A DNA stretch of 64,000 nt from Streptomyces lomondensis (GTDB lineage: Bacteria; Actinomycetota; Actinomycetes; Streptomycetales; Streptomycetaceae): NCBI RefSeq assembly GCF_014651035.1, contig NZ_BMWC01000001.1, positions 124,001-188,000 of the forward strand, in the 5' to 3' direction. The notes beneath the pieces are model-generated. The model was not told the DNA's origin. It saw only the letters and a program-made list of their open reading frames with translations, and did no database searches. Both the position numbers and the translations under genes were made by a program. This document shows positions 10,056 through 19,402 of this stretch, piece after piece. How positions within the stretch are numbered: position 1 is the first letter of the stretch; each line of letters starts with the position of its first letter.

Positions 10056-11945
10056 ATGAGCGCCCCAACCCCGGCCCCCGGTGACGACAGGCCCCGCGAA
10101 GGGTATTACCCGGACCCGTCCATTCCTGGATATGTCCGGTACTGGAACGGTGCCTCCTGGGTACCGGGCACCAGCCGTCCGGCGCCCAAGGACGGCGAGT
10201 CGCTCGCGCCGCCGCCGGGTGCGGGGGCGCCGGCCGCCGCTGTCGAGGAGACCGGCCCGCACTTCTTCGACGAGGACCCGGTCGAGGAGTCGTCCGCCGC
10301 CGACGCCCAGCACGGCAGCCGTCCCGAACCCGCGTCCGCCTGGGGCGCGGACCGCTCCCGCCAGTCCGGCTTCGGCGGCGACCAGGACCGCCGCGTCTCG
10401 TGGGGCGCACCGCAGGGCGCCCAGGGCGCGGACCCGAGGGTGGCGCAGACGGACCGGCAGCCCGACGGCGAGTCCGCCCGCACCGACGGTACGGCCACGA
10501 TCCGGCCCACCGACCAGGAGGCGAGCGCCGCGGCGGCCGGCAGCACGTTCGTCTTCCGCCGGCCGGCGGGGAAGTCCGGGGGAGGGGCAGCGCCCTCCGC
10601 CGACCGTCCCGACGAGGGCACGATGACGTTCCGCGCGGTCTCGCCGCGCACGGGCCCGGGGGCCTCCGCGTCCGGCGGCGACGCGCAGCCGGCGGGCCCC
10701 GGCGGCAACTCGGGCTCCGGGGGCTTCGGTTCGGCGGGCCCAGCGGGTGCGGCGGGCTCGGGCGGCCCGGCTCGCGGTGGGGCTGGGACCGGATTCGGCG
10801 CGCAGGGCGGCGCAGGTGGCTCGGGCAGTGGTGCGGCCGGGTCCGGTTTCGGCCCGCAGGCCTCCGGCTCGGGTGGTTCAGGCAGTGGTGCGGCGCGGTC
10901 CGGTTTCGGCGGGCAGGGCGGCGCAGGCGGCTCGGGCAGCGGTTCCGCCGGGTCGGGCTTCGGCGCGCAGGCCGGGGCAGCAGGCCCGGGCGGCAGCGCC
11001 GGGGCCTCCGGCTTCGGACCGGCGGGCTCGGGCGGCTCGGGAAGTGGCTCGGCGGGACCCGCCTTCGGCGCGCAGGCCGCCGGCTCGGCCGGCTCGGGTG
11101 GCAACCCGGCGGGGCCCGCCTTCGGCGCGCAGGGCGGCGCCGCCCCCGGCGGAGCCCCGGACCGCCCCGGCTTCGGCGCCGGCAAGGCGGCAGCCGCCCG
11201 GGCCACCGCCGCGCAGGCCGGCGCGGCCGCCCCGACGGCGCTCTCCGGGCCCCAGGCGGCCCCGGCCGTTCCTCCGCAGTCCGGTGGGCCGCAGGCCGCC
11301 GCCTCCGCCACCCCCCTCAGCCCCGGCCCCGGCGGCGGTCAGTCCTCCTGGGCGCAGCAGGTGCACCGGCTCGCCGGCGCCGGCGGTGGCGACGAGCAGC
11401 CCGTCGCGCCCTGGAAGCCACCGGTCGACGACCCGTTCCAGGCAGTCGCCCGGCGCCAGGCGGCCGCCCGCCCCGCGGGGCTCGGCAAGCGGCTGGCGGC
11501 CCGGCTGCTGGACACCGTCGTCCTCGCCGGCCTCACCGCCGTGGCCGCCGTCCCCCTCGGCAGCAAGGCGATCGACCACGTCAACGAGAAGATCGACGCG
11601 GCGAAGCTCTCCGGCGAGACGGTCACGGTCTGGCTGCTCGACGGCACCACGTCCCTGTACCTCGGCATCGTCCTGGCGGTCCTGCTGCTCGCCGGCGTCG
11701 TCTCCGAGGTGCTGCCCACCGCCAAGTGGGGCCGCACCCTCGGCAAGAAGCTGATGGGCCTCGACGTGCGGGACATCGAGGGCCACGAGGCCCCGGAGTT
11801 CGGCGCGGCCCTGCGCCGCTGGCTGGTCCTCAGCGTGCCCGGCCTCCTCGTCGTCGGCCTCGTCGGCATCGCCTGGTGCCTCTTCGACAAGCCGTGGCGC
11901 CAGGGCTGGCACGACAAGGCCGCGCACACGTTCGTGGCGGGCTGA
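10056..11945 (+). CDS. DUF2510-RDD membrane protein with a long Gly/Ser/Ala-rich linker
   Basis: 629 residues. Residues about 14-40 match DUF2510 (YYPDPSIPGYVRYWNGASW), a small extracellular/cytoplasmic module common in actinobacteria. Residues about 200-400 are extremely low complexity, built of recurring units like GGSGSGAAGSGFG and SGGSGSG. Residues about 485-629 form the RDD domain (GLGKRLAARLLDTVVLAGL, GRTLGKKLMGLDV, then a final helix) with three membrane segments. RDD proteins have been linked to transport or membrane organisation, but this one's role is unknown. It is followed 94 bases later by a second RDD gene on the same strand. Confidence 0.85.
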   Translation: MSAPTPAPGDDRPREGYYPDPSIPGYVRYWNGASWVPGTSRPAPKDGESLAPPPGAGAPAAAVEETGPHFFDEDPVEESSAADAQHGSRPEPASAWGADRSRQSGFGGDQDRRVSWGAPQGAQGADPRVAQTDRQPDGESARTDGTATIRPTDQEASAAAAGSTFVFRRPAGKSGGGAAPSADRPDEGTMTFRAVSPRTGPGASASGGDAQPAGPGGNSGSGGFGSAGPAGAAGSGGPARGGAGTGFGAQGGAGGSGSGAAGSGFGPQASGSGGSGSGAARSGFGGQGGAGGSGSGSAGSGFGAQAGAAGPGGSAGASGFGPAGSGGSGSGSAGPAFGAQAAGSAGSGGNPAGPAFGAQGGAAPGGAPDRPGFGAGKAAAARATAAQAGAAAPTALSGPQAAPAVPPQSGGPQAAASATPLSPGPGGGQSSWAQQVHRLAGAGGGDEQPVAPWKPPVDDPFQAVARRQAAARPAGLGKRLAARLLDTVVLAGLTAVAAVPLGSKAIDHVNEKIDAAKLSGETVTVWLLDGTTSLYLGIVLAVLLLAGVVSEVLPTAKWGRTLGKKLMGLDVRDIEGHEAPEFGAALRRWLVLSVPGLLVVGLVGIAWCLFDKPWRQGWHDKAAHTFVAG

Positions 11946-12039
11946 GCGGCGGCACCCGGGGAATCCGATCCGAGGAATCCGTACCCCGTACGGCTGTCCG
12001 CCGGATGCGGAGCCGCGGGGTTCGCGGTCGACTCGGGCC

Positions 12040-12708
12040 ATGAGCAGCGAACCGCCCCCCGGCTCGGGTCAGCAGCCTCCCGAGGACGACCCGTTCAGGA
12101 AGCGACCACCGAGCGAGCCTCCCGGCGCAGGCGCGGGCTCGCCCTACGACGGCGAACCCCCGCCGTATCCGGGCGGCGGCACAGGTGAGGGCCAGGGCGG
12201 CGGCCCGTACGGCGGCGGCCCGTACGGGGGCGGTCCCTACCCCACCGACCCGCTCGCGGGCATGCCCCCGCTCGCCGACAGCGGCAAGCGCGTCCTCGCC
12301 CGCCTCATCGACATGATCCTGGTCGGTGCCGTCGTCTGGCTGCTCACGTGGGGCTTCGACGTCAACGAGTACGACGTGGACAGCGACCGCATCGAGGTCG
12401 GCAGGTCCTTCTGGCAGTCGGCGGTCGCCGCCGTCCTCTACATCGCCTACGACACCGTCCTGACCGCCAGGACGGGCCAGACCCTCGGCAAGAAGCTGCT
12501 GCACCTGCGCGTGGCCAACCTCGACAACGGCGCCACGCCCTCCGCGCAGAACGCGCTGATGCGCGCGGCCGTGCTGTGGCTCCCGTTCGCCTTCTGCTGC
12601 GCCTGCGTCTGGACCGCGATCTCCGGCGGCTGGAGCTTCTTCGACCGGCCCTACAAGCAGGGCCTGCACGACAAGGCGGCCAAGACGGTTGTGGTCAGCA
12701 CCACCTGA
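12040..12708 (+). CDS. RDD-family membrane protein
   Basis: 222 residues. The N-terminal 75 residues are Pro/Gly-rich and disordered (GGGPYGGGPYGGGPYPTDPL). The RDD domain begins at SGKRVLARLIDMILVGAVVW and contains GQTLGKKLLHLRV and a last membrane helix near residues 165-185, with the closing YKQGLHDKAAKTVVV typical of the family. It lies in tandem with the larger RDD protein, suggesting gene duplication and shared regulation. No enzymatic residues are expected. Molecular role not established. Confidence 0.85.
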   Translation: MSSEPPPGSGQQPPEDDPFRKRPPSEPPGAGAGSPYDGEPPPYPGGGTGEGQGGGPYGGGPYGGGPYPTDPLAGMPPLADSGKRVLARLIDMILVGAVVWLLTWGFDVNEYDVDSDRIEVGRSFWQSAVAAVLYIAYDTVLTARTGQTLGKKLLHLRVANLDNGATPSAQNALMRAAVLWLPFAFCCACVWTAISGGWSFFDRPYKQGLHDKAAKTVVVSTT

Positions 12709-12732
12709 AGACGGCGGCGGGTCGACGGACGG

Positions 12733-13011
12733 TCAGGAGGCCGCCCGCTCGCGCACCGGCTCCGGGGCCTGCGCGGCGACCGAGGCCCGTACCGGCTCCC
12801 GGGGCGCGGGCTGCTCCACGGCGGCCGGGCGCTTGCCGGACGGCACCGTCATGGCGACCAGCAGCCCGAGGGCGAGCGACGCGACGGCGATGATCGCGAT
12901 CCCCACGCCCGAACTCGTCTGTGACAGCAGCAGCATGGCGAGGGTCGACAGGAGCACGGTGCACGAACCGTAGGCGAGCTGTGCGGCGGTCGGACGGGGC
13001 ATGGCCATCAT
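12733..13011 (-). CDS. Small two-helix membrane protein
   Basis: 92 residues. Two hydrophobic helices are evident (about 11-32, AYGSCTVLLSTLAMLLLSQT, and 35-58, VGIAIIAVASLALGLLVAMT), then an Ala/Pro/Glu-rich cytoplasmic tail ending in RERAAS. Convergent with the RDD gene. The start ATG is at 13009-13011, with a second in-frame ATG two codons further in. No known domain; similar small membrane proteins are common and uncharacterised in Streptomyces. Confidence 0.75.
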   Translation of the reverse strand: MMAMPRPTAAQLAYGSCTVLLSTLAMLLLSQTSSGVGIAIIAVASLALGLLVAMTVPSGKRPAAVEQPAPREPVRASVAAQAPEPVRERAAS

Positions 13012-13412
13012 GTCCTCGAAAGTGGGGGTCCACGGGGGCGTCGGCCTGGCATTCCGCCGGCTTCCGGGCGTTCCGCCAAGCGACTCTATTCGGCAGGCTG
13101 CCCGAGCGGAACGAGCGGTAAGCGTGACCTAATCAACAAGGGCGGTGCACAGGGGGCGCACGGAGTCATGGCGTCCACCTGGTGGACAGCTGCACGCGCC
13201 CGCAGGGCGAGGGGCCGGCCCGACTGGTTGTCCGTAAAACGAACGTCGGCTCCGCATAGTGCACTTGTCCTGTTCAAGTCAAGGTCTGTCTTTTCCGTTA
13301 AACCTCTAGTCAAATGTCGTCACTTGACTACACGCGTTGATCATGCGCGCGCGGACCTTCCACGACTGGGACCCCTTCCTTCCGCGCGCTCGGACGCGGG
13401 GGAGGAACTCAA
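13012..13412. promoter_or_regulatory. 401-bp upstream region of the secreted protease, with an inverted repeat
   Basis: No credible gene lies here. GC content drops between 13220 and 13330. The inverted repeat TAGTCAA (13307-13313) / TTGACTA (13324-13330) with a 10-base gap lies 83 bases before the protease start, and TCAAG/CTTGA half-sites recur nearby (13275, 13323). This is a plausible regulator-binding site in the protease promoter. No consensus -10 could be fixed. Confidence 0.45.
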
Positions 13413-15776
13413 GTGACCAGTAGACCCTGGACGTTCAGAGCGGCCGCCATCGGTGTGGCGCTCGCGGCGGCCACCGCCACCGTCTCGGCGTACGGCGTGG
13501 CCCAGGCGGACGACGACACCTCCGCTCCCCGGTCCACCACCGTGGACCGGCGCGACCCGGCGGATCACCAGCACGACGAGCACGACCTCGAAGGCCCGCT
13601 CAGCAAGACCCAGGAGGCGCAGCGCCAGGAGGCCCTGAACCAGGTCATATCCGGCAAGGCCACGGTCAAGAACCGTGAGGGCTCGAAGGTCGTCCAGCTC
13701 AAGAGCAAGAAGGGCGACAGCAAGTACGTCGAGCTCGGCCGCGAGAAGACCGACAAGATCTTCACGATCCTGGTGGAGTTCGGCGACCAGATCGACAGCC
13801 GCTACGGCGGCACCCCGGGCCCGCTGCACAACCAGATACCCAAGCCGGACCGCAAGAAGGACAACTCCACGGCCTGGCGCGCGGACTACGACCAGAAGTA
13901 CTTCGAGGACCTCTACTTCGGCACGGGCAAGAACACCGAGTCGGTGAAGAAGTACTACGAGAAGCAGTCCTCCGGCCGCTACTCGGTCGAGGGCACGGTC
14001 TCGGACTGGGTCAAGGTCCCCTACAACGAGGCCCGTTACGGCAACAACGCCTGCGGTGACACCAACTGCCCGAGCGTGTGGAACGTCGTCAGCGACGGTC
14101 TGAACGCGTGGGTCTCCCAGCAGAAGGCAGCTGGGAAGACCGACGCCGAGATCAAGGCGGTCGTGAAGAGTTACGACCAGTGGGACCGCTACGACTTCGA
14201 CGGCGACGGCGACTTCAACGAGTCCGACGGCTACATCGACCACTTCCAGGTCGTGCACGCCGGTGAGGACGAGTCCGCGGGCGGCGGCGCCCAGGGCGAG
14301 GACGCGATCTGGGCCCACCGCTGGTACGCCTTCGGCACCGACGCCGGCGCGACCGGCCCCGAGAACAACAAGCTCGGCGGCGCGAAGATCGGCGACACCG
14401 GCATCTGGGTCGGCGACTACACCGTCCAGCCGGAGAACGGCGGACTCGGCGTCTACGCCCACGAGTACGGCCACGACCTCGGCCTGCCGGACCACTACGA
14501 CACCACCGGCGGCGGCGAGAACTCCACCGGCTTCTGGACCCTGATGTCCTCCGGCTCCTGGCTCGGCACCGGCAAGAACGAGATCGGTGACCTGCCCGGC
14601 GACATGACCGCCTGGGACAAGCTCCAGCTGGGCTGGCTGAACTACGACCGCGCCAAGGCCGGCGTCGACTCGTGGCACAAGCTGGGCCTCGCCGAGTACA
14701 ACACCAAGCACAAGCAGGCCCTCGTGGTGGAGCTGCCGAAGAAGGCCGTCACCACCGAGCTCGTCACCCCGGCCCAGGGCGCCACCCAGTGGTGGAGCGG
14801 CAGCGGCAACAACCTGAAGAACACGCTGACCCGTTCCGTCGACCTGACCGGGAAGAAGTCGGCGTCGCTGACCCTCGACGGCTGGTACGAGATCGAGGCC
14901 AACTACGACTACCTCTACGCCGAGGTCTCGACCGACGGCGGCGCCGACTGGACCGCCCTGGACGGCACGGTGGACGGCAAGCCGATCCCCCGGGACGGCA
15001 GCGACAAGCCGGCCCTGCACGGGGCGGTCGACGGCTACAAGAAGCTGGCGTACTCCCTGGACGCCTACGCGGGCAAGAAGATCGACCTGCGCTTCCGCTA
15101 CCAGACCGACGGCGGACTGGCGATGAAGGGCTTCGCGGCCGACCGGATCGCCGTGACCGCCGACGGCGCCACCGTCTTCTCCGACGACGCCGAGTCCGCG
15201 GACGCGGCCTGGACGGCGAACGGCTTCTCCCGCATGGGCGCGTCCTTCACCAAGGACTACGCGCAGTACTACATCGCGGAGAACCGCCAGTACGTGTCGT
15301 ACGACAGGACCCTCAAGGTCGGCCCGTACAACTTCGGCTTCTCCAGGACCCGTCCGGACTGGGTGGAGCACTACCCGTACCAGAACGGCCTGCTGATCTG
15401 GAAGTGGGACACCTCCCAGCCGGACAACAACACCAGCGTCCACCCGGGTACGGGCCTGCTGCTGCCGGTCGACTCGCACCCGCAGGCGATGAAGTGGTCC
15501 GACGGCACGCTGATGCGCAACCGCATCCAGGCCTACGACTCGCCCTTCAGCCTGTACCGCACGGACGGCATCACGCTGCACAACGCGGACGTCGAGACGC
15601 GCATCCCGTCGTCGAAGGGGGTGCCGGTGTTCAACGACCGGATGAACACCTACTACGACGAGACGAACAGGAACGGCGGCGTCAAGATCACTGACACCAA
15701 CACCAAGATCAAGATCATCAAGGAGGCGAAGGACGGCTCGACGATCGAGCTCGAGGTCGGCCCCGCGGTGAAGTAA
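13413..15776 (+). CDS. Secreted M6-family metalloprotease (immune inhibitor A type)
   Basis: 787 residues from a GTG start preceded by a good ribosome binding site (GGAGGAACTCAA). The N-terminus is a Sec signal peptide cleaved near AQA (about residue 32), then a propeptide. The zinc site HEYGHDLGLPD (350-360) is the HExxHxxGxxD motif of M6 peptidases. A calcium-loop-like acidic run DFDGDGDFNESDG occurs at 261-273. The second half contains beta-sandwich/MAM-like regions, as in InhA proteins. It is released to the medium and probably degrades host or mycelial proteins. A 15-bp hairpin terminator lies 26 bases after the stop. Confidence 0.93.
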   Translation: MTSRPWTFRAAAIGVALAAATATVSAYGVAQADDDTSAPRSTTVDRRDPADHQHDEHDLEGPLSKTQEAQRQEALNQVISGKATVKNREGSKVVQLKSKKGDSKYVELGREKTDKIFTILVEFGDQIDSRYGGTPGPLHNQIPKPDRKKDNSTAWRADYDQKYFEDLYFGTGKNTESVKKYYEKQSSGRYSVEGTVSDWVKVPYNEARYGNNACGDTNCPSVWNVVSDGLNAWVSQQKAAGKTDAEIKAVVKSYDQWDRYDFDGDGDFNESDGYIDHFQVVHAGEDESAGGGAQGEDAIWAHRWYAFGTDAGATGPENNKLGGAKIGDTGIWVGDYTVQPENGGLGVYAHEYGHDLGLPDHYDTTGGGENSTGFWTLMSSGSWLGTGKNEIGDLPGDMTAWDKLQLGWLNYDRAKAGVDSWHKLGLAEYNTKHKQALVVELPKKAVTTELVTPAQGATQWWSGSGNNLKNTLTRSVDLTGKKSASLTLDGWYEIEANYDYLYAEVSTDGGADWTALDGTVDGKPIPRDGSDKPALHGAVDGYKKLAYSLDAYAGKKIDLRFRYQTDGGLAMKGFAADRIAVTADGATVFSDDAESADAAWTANGFSRMGASFTKDYAQYYIAENRQYVSYDRTLKVGPYNFGFSRTRPDWVEHYPYQNGLLIWKWDTSQPDNNTSVHPGTGLLLPVDSHPQAMKWSDGTLMRNRIQAYDSPFSLYRTDGITLHNADVETRIPSSKGVPVFNDRMNTYYDETNRNGGVKITDTNTKIKIIKEAKDGSTIELEVGPAVK

Positions 15777-15801
15777 CCAGCGTTTCAGCAGGTCAGAGCG
15801 T

Positions 15802-15837
15802 GATCGGCGGTGACCCACTGGCGGGTCGCCGCCGATC
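15802..15837 (+). terminator. Terminator after the M6 protease gene
   Basis: A 15-bp stem, GATCGGCGGTGACCC (15802-15816) with GGGTCGCCGCCGATC (15823-15837), one G-U pair and a 6-base loop, followed by a short T-containing stretch (GTGTTTAG). Confidence 0.8.
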
Positions 15838-15898
15838 CGTGTTTAGGTGCGTCCTGTGGCTCTCTTATTGACACCGACCGACACGGGGGTATGACCAC

Positions 15899-16243
15899 AT
15901 GGCCGCAGGAGGTTTCTGCAAGCTGCCGAACGGCATGGTGGTGGTGGCACTGAATCTGCCCAGCCCCGCCGCCGACGGCCCCGGCGCCGTCCGCGTCCTG
16001 GTCCACTCCGCGAACCGCGCCCGAGCCCTGACCAGGCTCCGCAACCTCGGTTTGCGCTCGGTCTACCTGCGAGGCAACGCGGCCCCGCCGACCCCCGACG
16101 AGATCACCGCGGTCCTCCACCACCCCGACGGCCTCATATGGCGCACGGCCCCCGACAACGGTGTCGTGAGCAGCCCGGACCTGGTCCAGGAGCTGTGGCG
16201 CCCGATCAGATCCCTCCTGAGACGCCCTACGGCCCAGACCTGA
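15899..16243 (+). CDS. Hypothetical protein of about 114 residues
   Basis: Starts at the ATG at 15899 (MAAGGFCKLPNGMVVVALNL). It looks like a compact alpha/beta protein, with VRVLVHSANRARALTRLRNL in the middle and LWRPIRSLLRR near the end. High third-position GC supports coding. It has no signal peptide and no membrane segment. Found in the same place between the M6 protease and the nicotinamidase as I recall from S. coelicolor. No family function known to me. It converges on pncA with 20 bases between the stops. Confidence 0.75.
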   Translation: MAAGGFCKLPNGMVVVALNLPSPAADGPGAVRVLVHSANRARALTRLRNLGLRSVYLRGNAAPPTPDEITAVLHHPDGLIWRTAPDNGVVSSPDLVQELWRPIRSLLRRPTAQT

Positions 16244-16263
16244 CCGCCGGCAGCCCGCCCCGG

Positions 16264-16854
16264 CTACTGGACGACCGGCTTCCCCGAAAGCTCCACGCCC
16301 GCTTCCCGCAGCTCCTCCAGGGCCCGCTCGGTGGTCTCCTGGGCCACCCCGGCCGTGAGGTCGAGCAGGACGTGCGTGCGGAAGCCCTCGCGTGCGGCGT
16401 CCAGGGCGGTGGCGCGTACGCAGTGGTCCGTGGCGATGCCGACCACGTCGACCTCGGTGACGTGGCGGGAGCGGAGCCACTCGGCCAGCTTCGTGCCGTT
16501 CTCGTCGGTGCCCTCGAAGCCGCTGTACGCCGCCGCGTACGCCCCCTTGTCGAACACGGCGTCGATCGACCCGGAGGCGACCGCGGGGGCGAAGTTGGGG
16601 TGGAAGCCCACGCCCTCCGTGCCGGCGACGCAGTGCGCGGGCCAGGAGCGGACGTAGTCGGGGTTGGTGGAGAAGTGGCCGCCGGGGGCGATGTGGTGGT
16701 CGCGGGTGGCCACCACGTGCTGGTAGCCGGTCCCGCCGGCCTGCCCGATCAGCTCGGTGACGGCGGCGGCCACATCGGCACCGCCGGCCACCGCGAGGCT
16801 GCCCCCCTCGCAGAAGTCGTTCTGCACGTCTACGACGATCAAGGCGCGGCGCAT
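16264..16854 (-). CDS. pncA: Nicotinamidase / pyrazinamidase (isochorismatase superfamily)
   Basis: 196 residues. It hydrolyses nicotinamide to nicotinate and ammonia in NAD salvage. The catalytic triad is visible as Asp9 (VVDVQNDF), Lys103 (FDKGAY) and Cys145 (TDHCVRATA). The metal-site residues Asp52, His54 and His60 lie in TRDHHIAPGGHF. The length fits PncA. The next gene upstream on the same strand is pncB, which uses the product nicotinate, so the two enzymes form the Preiss-Handler salvage route. The 137-bp gap between them leaves room for a separate promoter. Confidence 0.93.
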   Translation of the reverse strand: MRRALIVVDVQNDFCEGGSLAVAGGADVAAAVTELIGQAGGTGYQHVVATRDHHIAPGGHFSTNPDYVRSWPAHCVAGTEGVGFHPNFAPAVASGSIDAVFDKGAYAAAYSGFEGTDENGTKLAEWLRSRHVTEVDVVGIATDHCVRATALDAAREGFRTHVLLDLTAGVAQETTERALEELREAGVELSGKPVVQ

Positions 16855-16991
16855 GGTCGGTGTCCTTCGGCTATGAGGTCGGCAAGCCCGGCCGGTGAAC
16901 TTCCGAGCCTATTGACTTGGGGGAGGGGACGGGAGGGGCACGGGTCGGCGCATCGCCGCACACCCGCGGGCAAGGGGCTGTCTGACAGGCT

Positions 16992-18338
16992 CTAACTACC
17001 CGAAGGCCCGTGGACGTACTCCGTGGGAATGACCGGCTCCCCGCGCGAGAGCTGCGTCGCCGACATCGGGAGCCCCGCGCGCGCCGCCGTGTGCCTCTCC
17101 CGCGCCGCGTCCAGCGGCTCGCGCGCCACGACCTCGCCGCCCTTGACCAGCTCCACCAGCAGCTGCCGGTCCGCGAGCTCGGACGGCACCGGCCCGGTGC
17201 CGATCACCTCCGCCTCGGCGACCCCGTGGGCGTCCAGCCGCCGCGCGGCCCACTTGCGCCCGCCCACGGACGTCTTGCCACCGCTGGACTTCTTCGCCAC
17301 CGGCACCAGCGGCGCGTTCGGCCCCGTCGACTCGGCCCGCGCGACCAGCTTGTAGACCATCGAGGAGGTGGGGTGACCGGAGCCGGTCACCAGCTGCGTG
17401 CCGACGCCGTACGCGTCCACGGGGGCCGCCGCCAGCGAGGCGATCGCGTACTCGTCCAGGTCCGAGGTCACGATGATCTTCGTGTCCGTCGCCCCCAGCT
17501 CGTCCAGCTGCTGCCGCACCCGGTGCGCCACCAGCAGCAGGTCACCGGAGTCGATCCGCACGGCCCCGAGCCCGGTTCCGGCGACCTCGACGGCCGTCCG
17601 GACCGCCTCGGCGACGTCGTAGGTGTCCACCAGCAGCGTCGTGCCCCGACCCAGCGTGTCCACCTGGGCCCGGAAAGCGTCCCGCTCGCTGTCGTGCAGG
17701 AGCGTGAAGGCGTGCGCGGAGGTGCCCACGGTGGGGATGCCGTAGCGGAACCCGGCGGCCAGGTCCGAGGTGGTCGCGAAGCCGCCGACGTACGCGGCCC
17801 GGGAGGCCGCCACCGCCGCCAGCTCGTGGGTGCGCCGGGCGCCCATCTCGATCAGCGGCCGGTCACCGGCGGCCGACGCCATGCGCGAGGCCGCCGCCGC
17901 GATCGCCGAGTCGTGGTTGAGGATCGACAGGATCACGGTCTCCAGCAGCACGCACTCGGCGAAGGTGCCCTCGACCCGCATGATCGGCGAGCCCGGGAAG
18001 TACACCTCGCCCTCGGGGTAGCCCCAGATGTCCCCGCCGAAGCGGTAGCCGGCGAGCCACTCCAGGGTCTTCTCGTCGACGATCTCCCGCTCGCGCAGGA
18101 AGCCGAGGACGCCCGCGTCGAAGCGGAAGTTCTCCACCGCGTCCAGCACCCGCCCGGTGCCCGCCACGACGCCGTAGCGGCGCCCGTTCGGCAGCCGCCG
18201 GGTGAAGACCTCGAACACGCTCCGCCGCTCGGCCGTGCCCGCCGTGAGGGCGGCCCGCAGCATCGTCAGCTCGTACTGGTCCGTGAAGAGCGCCGTCGAG
18301 GGAACATCCACCGGCAGCCCAAGGTCCGCTGTGTTCAT
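16992..18338 (-). CDS. pncB: Nicotinate phosphoribosyltransferase
   Basis: 448 residues, full length. It makes nicotinate mononucleotide from nicotinate and PRPP with ATP hydrolysis. Recognisable elements are [13 protein letters not shown] near the start, the conserved [11 protein letters not shown], then [14 protein letters not shown], and the phosphate-binding [16 protein letters not shown] and [12 protein letters not shown]. The ATG (18336-18338) is preceded by GCTCCTCT on the minus strand, a usable ribosome binding site. The gene is divergent from clpS with about 107 bp between the starts, a conserved actinobacterial arrangement. Confidence 0.94.
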   Translation of the reverse strand: MNTADLGLPVDVPSTALFTDQYELTMLRAALTAGTAERRSVFEVFTRRLPNGRRYGVVAGTGRVLDAVENFRFDAGVLGFLREREIVDEKTLEWLAGYRFGGDIWGYPEGEVYFPGSPIMRVEGTFAECVLLETVILSILNHDSAIAAAASRMASAAGDRPLIEMGARRTHELAAVAASRAAYVGGFATTSDLAAGFRYGIPTVGTSAHAFTLLHDSERDAFRAQVDTLGRGTTLLVDTYDVAEAVRTAVEVAGTGLGAVRIDSGDLLLVAHRVRQQLDELGATDTKIIVTSDLDEYAIASLAAAPVDAYGVGTQLVTGSGHPTSSMVYKLVARAESTGPNAPLVPVAKKSSGGKTSVGGRKWAARRLDAHGVAEAEVIGTGPVPSELADRQLLVELVKGGEVVAREPLDAARERHTAARAGLPMSATQLSRGEPVIPTEYVHGPSGS

Positions 18339-18445
18339 GGAGAGGAGCGTACCCCCATCTCGTCAATCTGACGATTGCGTCTCCGGGCGACGCGATCGCC
18401 GTACGTCCAGGCCCGTTTGTGCGACTACCCCCCTCGGGTGGCAGC

Positions 18446-18763
18446 ATGGGCAGTGTGACGTCACCCGCGCCCCTGGAGATCGAACGCACCGAGTCGGCGG
18501 AGGAGGTCTTCGCCGTACCCGAGCCGGACGTCCCCTGGGTCACCATCGTCCACAACGACCCGGTCAACCTCATGAGCTATGTGACGTACGTCTTCCAGAC
18601 GTACTTCGGCTACTCCAAGGACAAGGCCACCAAGCTCATGCTCGACGTCCACCACAAGGGCCGGGCGGTCGTCTCCAGCGGCAGCCGCGAGGAGATGGAA
18701 CGCGATGTGCAGGCCATGCACGGCTACGGCCTGTGGGCCACCCTCCAGCAGGACCGCAAGTAG
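18446..18763 (+). CDS. clpS: ATP-dependent Clp protease adaptor ClpS
   Basis: 105 residues. It delivers N-end-rule substrates to the ClpC or ClpA unfoldase. The core is complete: [34 protein letters not shown] and the C-terminal [13 protein letters not shown]. The substrate-pocket Asn-Asp-Pro and the following hydrophobic helix are intact. An in-frame GTG at 18455 is an alternative start three codons on. The DUF2017 gene follows 18 bases later on the same strand, a standard actinobacterial pair. Confidence 0.95.
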   Translation: MGSVTSPAPLEIERTESAEEVFAVPEPDVPWVTIVHNDPVNLMSYVTYVFQTYFGYSKDKATKLMLDVHHKGRAVVSSGSREEMERDVQAMHGYGLWATLQQDRK

Positions 18764-18781
18764 CCAGCAGCCCGCCCAGCA

Positions 18782-19402
18782 GTGAAGGCGTTCATGCCCG
18801 GAACCTTCGAACCGCTTCCCGGCGGCGGCGCGGCCGTCGCCCTCGACGACGTCGAGATCTCCATCATCCGGTCGCTGGCCGTCCAGCTCCTGGAGCTCAT
18901 CGGCCCCGGCCCCGCCGAGGACGCCCCCGACGACCCGCTCGCCGAGCTGTTCGCGGAGGGCCCGAGCGAGCCGCCCGCCGACCCGGTGCTCAAGCGCCTC
19001 TTCCCGGACGCCTACAGCGACCCCGAGCAGCCCGCCTCGCCCCGGGACGCCGAGGAGCAGCGGGTCTACTCCGCCGAGTTCCGCCGCTACACGGAGAACG
19101 ACCTGCGGGCCGGCAAGCGGGACAACGCCCTCGCGGTGATCCGCTCCCTGGACGCGCTCGCCGCGGCCTCGGCCGGCGAGGGCGGCGCGGTGCTGAAGCT
19201 GTCGGCGGCGGAGTCCCAGCAGTGGCTCGGCGCCCTGAACGATCTGCGCCTCGCGATCGGCTCGCGGCTGGAGATCACCGAGGAGGAGGACACCGACCTG
19301 CTCTACCGCCTCCCGGACGAGGACCCGCGCAAGCCGATGGTGATGGCCTATCTGTGGCTGGGTGGACTCCAGGAGACGCTGGTCGGAACGCTTATGCCCT
19401 GA
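18782..19402 (+). CDS. DUF2017 protein downstream of clpS
   Basis: 206 residues from a GTG start. The DUF2017 pattern runs through the protein: FEPLPGGGAAVALDDVEISI, IRSLAVQLLELIGP, then EEQRVYSAEFRRYTENDLRA, and the C-terminal RPLIDS-type tail is here MAYLWLGGLQETLVGTLMP. It is almost always next to clpS in actinobacteria, which suggests a role with the Clp system, though none has been shown to my knowledge. The protein is acidic and soluble. Confidence 0.9.
   Translation: MKAFMPGTFEPLPGGGAAVALDDVEISIIRSLAVQLLELIGPGPAEDAPDDPLAELFAEGPSEPPADPVLKRLFPDAYSDPEQPASPRDAEEQRVYSAEFRRYTENDLRAGKRDNALAVIRSLDALAAASAGEGGAVLKLSAAESQQWLGALNDLRLAIGSRLEITEEEDTDLLYRLPDEDPRKPMVMAYLWLGGLQETLVGTLMP

Noticed and set aside
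13086..13313. 75-residue minus-strand frame in the protease upstream region
   Set aside because: No ribosome binding site, poor third-position GC, overlaps the promoter and inverted repeat.
13341..15818. 825-residue open frame on the minus strand opposite the M6 protease
   Set aside because: It is the antisense shadow of a GC-rich gene with a signal peptide and HExxH motif; the product is low-complexity Val/Asp/Arg/Leu with no domain.
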